NCBI GenBank assembly: GCA_000827265.1
Contig: KN834773.1
Span: forward strand, 103,484 to 167,483
From: Collybiopsis luxurians FD-317 M1
Lineage: Eukaryota; Basidiomycota; Agaricomycetes; Agaricales; Omphalotaceae
Direction: 5' to 3'
Length of the DNA stretch: 64,000 bases
Shown here: one piece after another, positions 23,313 through 35,099 of the stretch
How the letters are laid out: every line of letters begins with the position of its first letter
Position numbering within the stretch: the first letter of the stretch is position 1
Translations under genes and position numbers: made by a program
Notes under the pieces: model-generated
The model's database searches: none
The model's input: the letters and a program-made list of their open reading frames with translations, nothing else
Told to the model about the DNA's origin: nothing

Positions 23313-23826
23313 GATGGAATAGATTCAAGTTTTGAATCAAGTAGAACGCACATGTGAAAGCTGCGTGACGGTGTCCCTATTCAGCTCGATTGCGCCCGGG
23401 CGGCTCCGGGCGGCCAGGAGACAAACAGCTGAACCAAAAAAGCTATGCGCCAGTTTCTAGATACAATGTACAAATATGGTGTTTGTCCTACAACACCGTA
23501 CGAGTCAAATGCAATGAGCACAGAACCGAGCACTCAAATACGTAGAGGTAGCCATACGGAGCACAATGATAATAGCAAAAATCTCTCTCTCAGTCAACAA
23601 CGAAGATACAGCAATGATCTCGTAGTATCGTCAAAGGTTTTGAATGCTTGGTAGTTTAGCCTGCAAATTGGGTTCAATCGATGAAGAACAGTGCTATGAG
23701 ATACATCGTGACAAGCAGTGCACTACGCGCACAACTATCCTCTGCATCTTCGGGTTCGAATCTACTCCGTCGACATATCTAGGGCTTGCGTTGGACCGGC
23801 AATATTCCGAGGTCCAAAAATCTGCG

Positions 23827-24590
23827 TTATTTGCGGGGAGGTATCACGACTCCCCCACGAATGTGCCAAGACACAGGCATCCAGATTTGGGGGTTATACT
23901 TGAATGGAAGCTCGTCCCTCTCTTCCTGCAGAAGTAGAATTGGCGGGCAGTTGGGATGCAGGCTTCCTCACGACTCACCAATGCAGAATCTGCTGAGCTA
24001 TTCGAACCCGATCTTGCCATCGACAATGACTCATACTGTTTCTCAACGCGATCATCCCAGTCTGCATCCATTTTCCAGAGCAAGAAGGGCATTGCTTTAG
24101 AGTAAAAAAGTCGTCAGTAAACTATAGCGGGTCCGAAAACGAAGCAAAACAGGAAAAACATACGTTCGAGATTCCGGGGCCAATATTGTACATGATAACG
24201 CAACTCCTCCTTGAAACAATCACCGACCCAAAAGTCAAGGTACGCCTTCGTCTGTTCATCCAGGGGCAAGTCTGTCTGTTTCAAATGAACACGCGCGCCC
24301 CGTTCAAACATAGCCATTCGACCGACTAGCATGAAATACTTGTGATGATCGCCATCGTCCAGGTTGCGTGGAACCGGTAGAGGAACCACATCTGGAGGGT
24401 CCTCCTCGCGATGCTCGCAGCAGTGTATTAAACTGGCAGTGCGGACACTTTCGACAGCGTCGATTTCACTTTGCGGCATGTTGCGGTAGAGAAGCCATTG
24501 AATAACTTGATTCCTCGTCAGAATGAAGCCAGAGATAACAGTGCCGAAGCAAGGTTTTATGGGAAAACTTTTCTGCGAAGACTTGGGCAT
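23827..24590 (-). CDS. 213-aa lineage-specific protein, intact copy
   Basis: Three exons (24164-24590, 23979-24094, 23827-23925) with 69- and 53-bp introns give exactly 214 codons, ending PPRK and a stop. I do not recognise the family. Conserved blocks, judged from comparison with the three relics in this window, are YRNMPQSEIDA, EDPPDVVPLP, KYFMLVGRMAMFE, LPLDEQTKAYLDFWVGDCF, PFLLWKMDADWDD, and FKYNPQIWMPVSWHIRGG at the C-terminus. It has no signal peptide and no membrane segment, and is rich in Trp and acidic residues. Being the only uninterrupted copy among four, it is probably the live gene. The family clearly multiplies locally and decays. Confidence 0.75.
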
Positions 24591-24831
24591 GGTGGAACAA
24601 ATTCAAGCTGAATTACAGCAATTTGCAAAAACGAGACCTTTTGAATGATTCAAGAATGATCGAGTAGAAATAATCATGTGAAAATTGCGTGATGGCGTCC
24701 CTATTTATTCAACTCGATCGCGCCCGTCGCCTGGGCGGCCAGCAGCCACACAGAAACAGAAAAAAGGCTTTGCGCCAATTCTTAAGAGAAATTGTATTCA
24801 TCTCGAGTAGATATAATTCCGTTTGCTGTCC

Positions 24832-26793
24832 TTAACTTCCCTCATGCGTGATATTGACCTCAACCCAAGTCTCGCCAGCCAACCCTTGAAACTGCTTAAC
24901 ATCCAACCACGGTTCACTGGCATTGAACCTAGCCCTCTGATACCTAAACGTTACTTGACTTCCATTCTCCACACCGTCCAGCGAAATATCTGAAGTCCCA
25001 TTCGCAACTTCTGTCCCGTTAACCAGTACCCGCACACGATTTGCAGCATTTTCCAAATCCAGCTCAACACCGTAGCGATTCTTGACCGTTACAAGGTAGT
25101 TTGAATCACTCCCATTGGTGGTGGTCGTGGTGGTACGCGCAACCTGCATATCGAACGGAGCGGAACCGCTCGGCAGACGCAAGTCACCTGTATCTGGACC
25201 GAACGCCACGTATAGTTGGTCTGGATCAACGAAGAGACGAGAGATGTAGAGGTATCGATCATCGTCGGGGCTGGGACGAGCGTGATGGGGGTAGTAGAAT
25301 TCTTCCTTCCCACTGCCGGTTGACGAGGAGGGCACGGCTACGATCGAGCCATGGCCAGTAGAATAAATGTTTCCTGCAACTAGCGATTTAGTGCCTACTT
25401 GATTGAACAACAGAGAAAATTTTGGGACGTACGGCTGGCATCTTGGCTTAGAATAGGATTAGAGTTGCTCTTGGCATAAGGGCCGAGCGGAGATGGTGCA
25501 TACGCGTATCCGACACCATAATCGGGGGACTCGTAACTAGAGATAACGATATTTAGTTTGGTCTAGCAATCTTTAGTTCTTGTAATGAAGCTTACTTGTT
25601 AGCGCTGTAGGTTAAGAAATAAATTGAAATTCCGTCTGAATCAGTTCTTTTGATCGTAGTCGAGCCTTCGCTCCATCGCCGGTCCTTCAGAGTCCCATTC
25701 GAAGCAGCATAGTCGAAAACATGGGCGTCTTCCCAGATCTAAGGAAGCGATAGTCAGTCGACGAGTATACAAAAAAGTTGCTATATAACACATACTTGAG
25801 GCTGCAAAGTTCTAGAAATCACACTAACCCATCCGTCCATCCTTTCAGGACCCGCAGGGAAACTATCGTTTACCGCACTCGTCCAATTAGCCAATTTCCC
25901 CTTGTTAACATCCTTGAAATCGGAATGAACGGCAGGGAGGGTTTTCGCGTCTGCATCATTCCACCACGCGCCATTAAGCCTGACGCCGTAGATATTCGAC
26001 TCTTCAATGTACTTGTTGTATTTTGGATCCCAAACCCAATTGCGATACGCGTTTCGTGAAAAGAACAGGAACATCCCCTCGTCTTCATCGTCCCCAAAGT
26101 AAATATCTGGGTCGATTCCGGGAATGAACGAGCCTAAAGGAGCAGTTTCACCCTCTTCCAGTGTCGAAGGGGGGACTAGATACGGAGGGGACATAATAAG
26201 ATTTACATCGTGATAATCGGGGTCAAAAGGGTAATAGTCAATGGGAGAAGCTTCGATGTTGATAAAAGGACCAGAAGGTGAGCGAGAGACGGCTACGCCG
26301 ATCTTGCTGGCTTCTTCAAAGTCAGGATATTTGAAGTATCTAGCGACGTTGGTCTGGTTCGTCATTCGTCCTGCATAGAACCTATCGTGTGTTCAGACCC
26401 CTAAAAGAAATGATAGAATCGTGCTGGAACGTACAAGAAATACCATCCTGTATTCTCATTCAAGTAACACTCTGGTGCCCAATACCAATCGTCAGCCCAT
26501 AATTTAGATGCCGTTTCATTTTTGATAGCACCTCCTGGCAATTTTGTCCAAGTCGCCAAATCAGGACTGGTATACAGACCGAAGAACCAGCCGTCGTCTG
26601 CCCCTTCCGTAGAGTAGGCATAGTATAGAGACGTATTACTATCCCAACGAACGTAAGGATCAGCAGCTGTCGAAGAGGGGGTATTGATGTAGGTTGCGTC
26701 GGTATGCCACTGTCGTTGTCGTTGTGCAGAGACGACATTCCGTGAGGTCAAAAGTCCTAAAAAAATTAATCGATACCAGACTTGAGAGAACAT
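24832..26793 (-). CDS. secreted glycoside hydrolase family 43 protein
   Basis: Five exons (26435-26793, 25796-26381, 25596-25738, 25433-25536, 24832-25394) sum to 585 codons, so 584 aa. The start at 26793 gives a signal peptide (MFSQVWYRLIFLGLL..., cleavage about residue 23); an in-frame ATG at 26826 would add 11 residues and bury it, so I prefer 26793. GH43 five-bladed propeller features follow: ADPYVRW with the candidate catalytic base Asp45, WAPECY near residue 108, WYFLFYAGRM, and GHGSIVAVP near the last blade. The C-terminal about 110 residues look like a beta-sandwich. GH43 enzymes remove arabinose, xylose or galactose from plant cell-wall polysaccharides; the subfamily cannot be set by eye. 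The intron at 25395-25432 is only 38 bp. Confidence 0.85.
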
Positions 26794-27706
26794 GATTGTA
26801 GTACAAACGACGAGTTGTCTGACCAAGTCCCCAACAGTTTATACGCGGCTATACTGCCATCATCGCTGACAGAGAGGGCAGTCAGCTGGCCCTCGCACCA
26901 TCTGGAGCACTCGGGGTTGACTCAGGGTCGCAGATTTATTATGGGCCCTTGGCAAAATATCAAGACCTGGCTCAAACGACACGGGTGTTGTCCACTGTCA
27001 AAGAAAAAGGAAGAAGCAGAGGTTGAACGTTGAGATTCGGAAAGTCCCACGCACCTATCAGATCCTTGTGCGCCACACTTATACCATCTACGCAACATTG
27101 TAGTCGGGTTTGTTGATTAGGGAAGCAAGCACCTAGGAGGCAAGTATAACGACATATACCTACATGGTATCACTCTTTGGCGATAGATTCCAGCTCTTCC
27201 GGTTGAAGGACTTTCGTAGCATCTTCATCTCCGAGACTCCAGGCTATAAAACTACCCTTTCCCGAAATAGATACTGCACCTTATCTCCAATCGCTGAGAA
27301 ACTAAACACTTTCATGTCAGACGCAGCCACCCATCCGTGGCCTAAACCAGGGAGAAGATACCTCCGCACAGTTCGAGTGGTGCTTCTAGTTGGAAGGAAT
27401 CGATGGGCAGAGACGCAGCGGCTAAATTTTGGTTAAGTTTTGCCTTTTCGGATGATTTGGTTGAAAAACTTTGCGCAAATGAATAGCTAGATATCGCCCG
27501 AGTAGAAGGGAAGTTGAAGATTTATGAAAATAGGATAGCATCGATAAAGAATAGACTCAAGGAAGGTCCGGCGGAGTAAGCGATCCCTTCCCTCTGTTCT
27601 GGATACGTTAGATATTAAATTGATATTAAATGCTCAGCATACCAGCAATTTCAGCCTATCTTCCTCTCGGTCTTCCATAGTTCAATCTTATTCAAATCGT
27701 TCTTCA
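26794..27706. other. divergent intergenic region
   Basis: Between the minus-strand GH43 gene and the plus-strand amidase. It holds only frames without motifs (such as 27164-27436) and presumably both promoters. Confidence 0.5.
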
Positions 27707-30013
27707 ATGTCGTTGAACATTTCGTGGCCACCAGTAGCTCAAGATGTGGTCGCCCAGCGCGAGGCATCCATTCCTGAAACTCTGCGCCTTCCCTCAGAGT
27801 TTATAGCTAGATATCCTCCAGGCTCTAATGTCTTTGGTGCCGCTGCTGAATGTAGGCTCATGTCTGATAAAGAACTTCAGCTTACGGATCCCTCTAACGA
27901 TGCGACGTCCGTGAGTAAAGTCAGAGTACTATCTACAGCTTGAAAAGTGCCACTAACATGGCTGCTTTTCCCAAAGATTCTCTCTGCGATCAAAGCCAAG
28001 GAAGTGACGGCCGTTGAAGTTTTGACCGCTTTCTGTAAACGAGCTGCGGTGGCTCACCAGTTGCTCTGTTGTCTGACAGGAATTTTCTTCGATGAAGGGC
28101 TGGCTCGTGCTAGAGAGCTTGACGAGTACTACGAGACGACAGGCCAGTTGATTGGCCCTTTGCATGGTCAGCGTCAGGTTTTTCTGTATCTCACTGAATG
28201 GGAATTTACGATGCGCAGGGCTGCCGATTAGTGTTAAAGTGAGCTTTCTCCTAAAACTATGGGCATAATCTCTTATTATATACTTTAGGATCATATGGGA
28301 ATTAAAAGGAAGCAGGCTACTTGCGGGTTTTCGGCAGATTTGGACAGGTTTGTGTCGACGGAAAACAGTGCACTTAATCAAATCCTATGGAATGCCGGAT
28401 GTGGTATGAGAGTAGTTCTTCATTCTTGAGACTCAACTTTTCATTTCTCAAACTAGTGTTCTACTGCAAGACTAATGTCCCGCAGAGTCTTATGCAGATT
28501 GAAACTTATTCCTTCTGGGGACAGACTCTCAATCCCCACAATACGCAGCTTACGAGTGGGGGGAGCTCTGGAGGTTGTGGAGCTTTAGTTTCGTTCGGCG
28601 GATCACCGCTCAGCATCGGGTCTGATATTGGGGGCAGGTGAGTCGCAAGGCTGGGTTGCAGAAGATAAACCGATATCGAACACGTTTTGCAATGCTCAGT
28701 GTACGCTCGCCCGCTTCTTGCTGTGGAATATACTCGCTCAGTAAGTGGATCAGTCCGCAAGCTTGTACCATTACACTATTGAATCTGTACGAACAGAACC
28801 CACGACCAGGCGCCTGCCCGGAAATGGCCTGTTGGCCTGCTCTCCCACATCCGGTAACGATGCCATTGTTCCAACATGTGGTCCTCTTGCACGAAGGTAA
28901 GTGTTGCAATCGCTTCTATTCATAGAGTAATTGACATGGTGGTTAGTTCAAGAGATATCAATCTCTTTTTTGATGTTGTTCTTTCGGCTCAGCCCTGGTC
29001 TCAAAGTTTAGACCTTCTTCCTTTGCCTTGGAGATCAGACCCAATTGCATGGTCTGGAAGTGGAGGTAAAATTCGCCTGGGTGTTATGTGGAATGACGGA
29101 AATGTGTTACCCCAACCGCCTGTTCGACGGGCCCTTCGGAGGATGGTGGATGCCTTGAAACAGACAAACAAATTTGATATAGTCGACTATGAACCGGTTT
29201 ATCATAAAGATTTAACTCTCATGGCCGTAAGTACCAAGTCCTCTTACAACTCTGGTGACCAAATTGGCTGTTCAATTTATAGCAAGCACTTTATCTCACC
29301 GATGGAGGTTGGAGAAATCAGTAATTCCCGATAGGCGAACACTGACGAACTTGAAATTAGGTGCAAGTTTGCGTGCTCAAGCTGCCGCAACTGGCGAGTC
29401 TCTGTGTCCTCTCACTGAGTGGGTAATCACCCTACCGGGAGTCAAAGATCATACTATTCACGAGCTCTGGGAGGCGAGTCAGTATTTATGTGAAAATACT
29501 ACTTAACACTAATGTCCTCCCCAAGCTTCTCCTCGAGCGAGACTCGCTTCGTGCGAAATACTACGCGTATTGGAATTCTCAGAATATTGATGTCCTACTG
29601 TGTCCGGTCAATTATGGGCCTGCGCAACCTCTTCAGACGACAAAGTATTGGGGGCAAGTTATGCCAACTGTATGAACTGAATTGAGTCTTATTGGTCATC
29701 CTTAGATACACTTCGGCTTTTAATTGTGCTGATTTTCCTGCGGCTGTGTTTCCGACTGGACTCAAGGTAGACGCTACTTTGGATCCAAAAGATGAACCCC
29801 GGGATCCGTGGAGTGAAGCTGACGCCCATTCGATGAGAATTTGTGAGCCAATGACTTTCGTTGAGGTTTTTCCCTCTCTTATCCTTTCCAGATGATCCCG
29901 AGTTATTGAACAATGCGCCTCTCTGCCTACAATTGGCGGGGAAGCGCAATGCAGACGAAGCAGTGATGCAAGCGCTCAAGGAGATTGAACAAGTTTTGCC
30001 TCTGCAAAATTAG
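27707..30013 (+). CDS. amidase (amidase signature family)
   Basis: The start at 27707 (MSLNISWPPVAQDVV) and the stop TAG at 30011-30013 enclose about ten introns. The amidase signature triad is complete: Lys in LPISVKDHMG, the cis-Ser in TSGGSSGGCGAL and the nucleophile Ser in GSDIGGSVRSPA. The serine of the last motif is restored only after the intron that begins near 28638. Downstream reads KPTTRRLPGNGLLACSPTSG, NDAIVPTCGPLAR, KYWGYTSAFN, and RIYDPELLNNAPLCLQLAGK at the end. These enzymes hydrolyse amides to acids and ammonia, and fungal members of this length (about 550 aa) act on acetamide-like or fatty amides. The intron before YTSAFN appears to be GC-AG (see findings). Two internal junctions near 29320 and 29480 have alternative solutions. 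Confidence 0.85.
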
Positions 30014-30208
30014 TGTATGCGTATATATGTATATTGCTGCTCTTAGGTTATGCGATTTCCAAAATTCTTCATCATAGCTCAGTGCGGGACGAGGACATTT
30101 GAGTTCAGTTGGAAGCCGAAGATGCCGGAACCTGTATGGGCGTTTATTGTTCAAACGGGCGCTAGATATTTCCAACAACCTTCATCCTCCTCCAATCCTC
30201 CACCTAAA

Positions 30209-31350
30209 ATGTCTACAGCCCACAGGCCGACATGGGACCCAGCTCAAGCCAAAGATGTGAAAGGCGGGACACGGCAAGTATCCGTGCGGGACATGCCCGC
30301 TCATACAAAACTAAAGTTTCGGTAAGTTTAGTCTAGGTCAAAGAACCTCCAGAGCTGCGAAATCTAACGCTCAATGTTCAAAATTGCGCATGAACGAACT
30401 TTGTATAGACAAGTAGGTCAAACATCCGTTTCCGAAGTTCAGAAACGCGACCTGCGAACGGAACTGCTCGCTGCGGAGCGAGAAGCGAGGAATAAGAAGC
30501 GCAAGGCGGAGGGTAAACCGTTGGAGGAGGAAGTTGAGACCAAGCCTGAAATTGCAGGTGTGGTGGCGGATGACGAAGCGAATAAGAGACGGAAGATGCT
30601 ACAGGAGGCTATTGAGATGGATAAAGATGATGATGATGATGACGATGACGAAGAGGATGAGAAAAGTCCGGAGAATGGGAAAGACAAGGACGACAACGAG
30701 GATGAAGATGAGTACGTGTCGTACTTTTTGCTTGCTCGCTCGCTTGTTTGGGCAGCGTTCGTTCTCTTTACTCAAGTTCTCTCTCCTCAGCGACGATGAT
30801 TCTGACGAAGAGGAAGACGACACTGCGGAGCTTTTACGTGAGCTGGAAAAGATTAAACGAGAACGGGCAGAGGAAAAGGCGAGGTTAGAGCGCGAACAAT
30901 CTGCTTCGGAGGCTGCTTCGAGGGAGAGAGAGATCGCTACGGCGAATCCCTTGCTCAACCTTGCTGCAGCCCTTGGTCAACCAGCGACAGGTCTCAATAC
31001 TGCCGCGCCCGGGACCTTTTCTGTCAAACGACGTTGGGATGATGGTTCGTTTCTCTGTTATTGCCGTACTCAAATACTCATATGTGTCGTCGTCAATACT
31101 TCTTTTTAGACCTGATATTCAAGAATCAAGCTATGAGTACGCGGGATAAGCCACAGGGACAGTTCGTCAATGATCTGTTACGGACAGAGTTCCACAAGTG
31201 AGTAACTGGATATATTCTCCTTCTGCTTCGAGTTATTCAATACTTATTGCGTTCGTTCGTCGGTTGCAGAAAGTTCATGTCCAAGTTCATCAAGGTGAGT
31301 TTGCCCTCGTTGCCAGTGCATCTTCTATGTCTAATCAAACCCTGCAGTGA
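30209..31350 (+). CDS. CWC15: spliceosome component CWC15/Cwf15
   Basis: Six exons (30209-30321, 30409-30711, 30791-31044, 31110-31197, 31270-31294, 31348-31350) sum to 262 codons, so 261 aa; the last exon is just the stop codon. The N-terminus [13 protein letters not shown] with [20 protein letters not shown] is the family signature. The middle has a long Asp/Glu stretch, then a charged coiled-coil ([20 protein letters not shown]). The C-terminus [14 protein letters not shown] and [15 protein letters not shown] are diagnostic. CWC15 is part of the Prp19 (NineTeen) complex and works in the activated spliceosome in the nucleus. The length is slightly above the usual about 230 aa because of the acidic insert. 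Confidence 0.93.
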
Positions 31351-31762
31351 TGCCGAGGTCGTTTGTTCTGTATTGTTGTCGCTGTGTAATACTAGAATTT
31401 GGTTGTATCTTAATGGGACCGTTTAAGTTTTTCTTCTCCCCAAATTCAACAACGCCTCGAGACGGTAATACGATGACCACTCATAGCTTGATTGAGTCTT
31501 AGGTTCGGCCGATATCTGGGAGGCCATACTCTTAACTGGCGCGTTATGAGCTTTTAGGCTTTTAGCCGCGTATATGAACGTGAACTGGGCCCGGACGGCG
31601 ACGGAAAATTTTGAAGGACGGCTGAGCGGGACCGGAGGATGAGTGACGTGCTTATGGCGTTTCACGGCCCGATATCCGGTCCGAAATTCCGAAATTTCGG
31701 CCTTATTAAAGCAAACTTGGGAGGGTACACACAATCTTTATCCTTCTTTTCTCTCAACCGTC
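31351..31762. other. intergenic
   Basis: A 412-bp gap between CWC15 and the reductase. The long minus-strand frame here (31423-31734) has no motif and I treat it as chance. Confidence 0.5.
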
Positions 31763-33179
31763 ATGTCCTACCAAAATATTATCACCCTTAGCTCTGGTGC
31801 TCCCCTTCCCCAGATCGGTCTCGGGACATGGCTATCGGAGCCTCATGAGGTCGAAAACGCTGTAAGTGTTTTTCTCTTTTGTCGACGCGACTGGACGCGT
31901 CCTCTCTTAATCGATAACGCAAAAATCTTATCAAAACATCGCTCTAACACCGTATCATTTGTCTCAAGGTCGAAATTGCCGTCAAAAATGGCTACAGGCA
32001 TCTCGATCTTGCCATGATTTACCAAAATCAACACGAAGTTGGTGCTGCGTTGAAGAAAGTTATTCCTTCCGTCGTCAAACGAGAGGAGCTCTTCATCACT
32101 TCTAAAGTCTGGAACTCTTCCCACCAGCCTGATCAAGTGGAGAAAGAGCTCGACGAGACCTTGCGGTTGCTGGGTACCGATTATCTTGACCTCTACTGTG
32201 CGTCATTGATCCGAGTGATTGTCTTCTGATTACGGTTTTGATCATTATTTTTTTTTTTGCAGTGGTTCATTGGCCTGTTGCATTTCCTCCCTCCTCTCCA
32301 GGAAAAGACCTGTTCCCGAAACATCCTTCCAAAGAAGGTGAAGTCGCGCTCGACCTCAAGACGACGCTTGTAGAGACCTGGAAGGCCATGATCGCTTTGC
32401 CCAAATCAAAGGTTTGTTTCTTTTCGCGAACGAATCATGTGTTCTGTATCTCACCATTTCGTAATTTTCGCGTCAGGTTCGCGCCATTGGCGTTTCCAAC
32501 TTTACCATTGAGAACGTCGAAGCTATCATTAAAGCTACCGGTGTCGTTCCAGTAGGAAATCCCTTCTTCGGAGTCCTTCGACTGTCAGACAGCTAATTTT
32601 TCACTTTTTGAACGCCAGGTTGTAAACCAAGTTGAAGCTCACCCTCTTCTTCCTCAAGACGATCTTGTCGAGTACTGCAAAGGAAAGAACATTCATATTA
32701 CAGCCTATAGCCCTCTCGGAAACAACTGTAAGTTCTATCACGCGTTCTAGATTTACTCTACTTGATCTTGACGTGACTCTTGTTTTCTTTCAGTGGCTGG
32801 CAAGACCAAACTCGTCGACTACCCTTCTGTTGTTGAAATCGCTAAGAAGAAGGGCGCGACTCCCGCTCAAGTCCTCGTCGCCTGGGGTGTCTACCGTGGC
32901 TACTCCGTAATACCCAAGTCCGTCAAGGAGGAGCGTATCAAGTCCAACTTCCAGCAGGTCACTCTCACCAAGGAGGAGTATGACTCTGTTACCGCTCTCG
33001 GGAAAGGTAACCACTTGAGGTGCGTTGATTTATTTTCCTTTCCGTCTTTTATTTTATTGATCAGTATATTTCCATGCAGGTTCAACATTCCATTCAACTA
33101 CACTCCGAAATGGGATATCAACATTTTCAACGAGCCGGACGAGAAGGCTGCCACCAACCCTGTCAACGTTGGCGTGTAA
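31763..33179 (+). CDS. aldo-keto reductase
   Basis: Seven exons (31763-31861, 31969-32197, 32263-32411, 32477-32551, 32619-32727, 32794-33019, 33080-33179) sum to 329 codons, so 328 aa, the normal length. The family's catalytic tetrad is present: Asp in HLDLAMIY, Tyr in the same block, Lys in ITSKVWNS and His in YLVHWPVA. The NADPH-binding segment [16 protein letters not shown] is intact. These cytosolic enzymes reduce aldehydes and sugars with NADPH; the sequence style fits the glycerol/xylose reductase branch of fungal AKRs, but the substrate cannot be read. Three decayed copies follow downstream. Confidence 0.93.
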
Positions 33180-33379
33180 AAGACCCTCGAGATCCAAAGC
33201 AGTAACTCAGACACAAAGTGTATTCTTGTAATGTATCCTTGTAGAAGCAAGTAAAATATCCTTATTATCATATGGGTATTGCGTTTTTGAACATTTCTTT
33301 CGACTGGCGTATCTTCGGAGAACACCGTGGTGTTAAGTAGGTAAGAAAGGGCACACGACTCTCAAGATGATACTGGCAA

Positions 33380-34215
33380 CTTGGTTGACCTGGAACGCCC
33401 GATTGACATGTCCAAAACAAAGGCTTGGTTTGTTCTTTTTGCGGATAAATCATGTATCTCGATGTATCTCAAAATTTCGTGTCAGGTGTGCGCCGTTAAT
33501 TGGTGCGTCGGACTTCGCCATTGGCATTGACCAGACGGAAGTTATCATCAAAACTGCCAGGGTCGTTTCATACTAGTAGGAGTTTCTGGTACTTACTTCG
33601 AGGTCACTGAGCTGGGCTATAACGACCTATTTAGTTCATTCCTTCTGAGCGCTGGCCAAGTCCCAAACCAAGTCGAAGGCTCATTCTGAAGTCCCTCCCC
33701 ATGGCGACGGATATTGTCGACCACTGCCACTAGTCCAAAGGAAAGAACCCATATTATCGCCCACAGCCCTCCTTGGAAGGTGAAACAAATATAGAGTAGG
33801 CTCTGTCGTGCTATCTAGACTTGCTCTAACCAAAGCCGACCTCTATCACAAGTCGTTCACTACATTGAGAGCCCCCAGAAGGGCGTCCACGGCATAGTTA
33901 CTTTGCGATGCCCAAGTCCGTGAAACTCGGAAGGGCGTATCAAGTCAATTTCCAGCATTCTACAACATCCATCCCCTTCAACTACACCCCAAAATCGTAC
34001 GATGACATTTTGGACCAGTCAGATGGGAAGGGGGACTTTACGGTATTGGGACGCACATAGCAAGAATCCGTATGATCAAAGTACATATGTACTTCAGGAA
34101 CAGGCGCATTTCTAGTGTTGGAAACTGCACATCATCATATGTGTTGGATGTTGAACTTTTTGTTAGACATATCGACGACGTATTTTCGGGGAACACCGCG
34201 GACAAAATGAGGTAA
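33380..34215 (+). pseudogene. decayed aldo-keto reductase copy 1
   Basis: The DNA matches the live gene from its exon 3 end onward, including introns: a block like TTTGTTCTTTTTGCG with AATCATGT, then GTGCGCCGTTAATTGG, QTEVIIKTA, NQVE, KGKN and a C-terminal FNYTPK-like piece at about 33975. The 3' flank TTCGGGGAACACCG near 34180 also matches that of the live gene (about 33315). Intron sequence is retained, so it arose by tandem DNA duplication. The 5' exons are missing and frameshifts are many. Confidence 0.75.
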
Positions 34216-34249
34216 ATTATAGATAAAGTTTATCCTAGTGTCACGGTGG

Positions 34250-34740
34250 ACTTGATTTTCCAGCGTTCAGCATCCGTCCCCAGTGTTCTCTGCACCTCTG
34301 ATGCCTGTACGATGGAGTGAGAACGACCGTCATTTACTGAGCTGTCAGCTACCAGGGCTTCCGATCTGCCACTGGATACGGTTTGAGCACCTGCCACCCT
34401 CAGGAAGGAGGAGCACGGCTCTGTTTTTGTACCGATGTTGGAAAGGAAAGGGTAATTGGTACGCACCTGAGGTGCGTTGACTTCTTGGCCGTTCCTGCGT
34501 TGCACTGATTAGTATTGCAGTATCCTTGCAAGGATCTCAACTGCTACGGTCCCGGGAGGGACGTCATCATCATTTTTCAGTCAGCTAGATGCTAGGGCTT
34601 GCTACCGATATTAGCAACCTGCTTGTTATCATTGGGCACAATTATCTCAAGCTCAGGAACCAGAGAAATGTATTCTTTTAATTAACGTCAATGTCAGAAG
34701 CAGCAAAACACCATGGGTGTTGAGCATTGGAGCTATTGAG
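34250..34740 (+). pseudogene. decayed aldo-keto reductase copy 2 (3' end only)
   Basis: Only the junction of exon 6, intron 6 and exon 7 and the 3' flank are recognisable: GGAAAGGGTAATTGG...CACCTGAGGTGCGTTGA matches the live gene near 32998-33027. A CTGCTACGGTCCCGG piece is shared with copy 3, as is a tail with GAAGCAGCAAAA. Confidence 0.6.
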
Positions 34741-35099
34741 GTCAAGACGTCCAAATGTTAGACAGAAGAATCAAAAAGTGAAGTGAATTTCGGGAAAAAT
34801 CGGCAGAATGATGTTCTGGACCTTCTGGTAACTTGACGTTGTAAAGCTGAATGTCCACCCTGCCAGTCATTTCTATACCATGGACATACAATGGAGTCAT
34901 GTATCCATCCTGGCAGCCCTTTCTATACCGTGTACTTACGATGTTGCTACCCGCATTTACCCACCTGGCTATACAGGAATGCAAAGTTGTTGGGCTGGTT
35001 AGGTCACTGCCAATTGATTAGGGACCGATCTAAACACAGTGTGAGAGTGGATGCAGGAAGTGAATGCGAGCTCCTCATGATGACTCTAGGAGAGACTCC

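Noticed and set aside
23750..23775. GGTTCGAATC as a tRNA T-loop
   Set aside because: No acceptor stem or anticodon arm fits around it, and it belongs to the 3' flank of the 213-aa family.
30599..30958. Minus-strand Ser/Ile-rich ORF inside CWC15
   Set aside because: It is antisense of the Asp-rich and Glu/Arg-rich parts of CWC15.
31423..31734. Minus-strand ORF upstream of the aldo-keto reductase
   Set aside because: It lies in a short promoter-like gap, has no motif, and reads antisense to the reductase 5' end.
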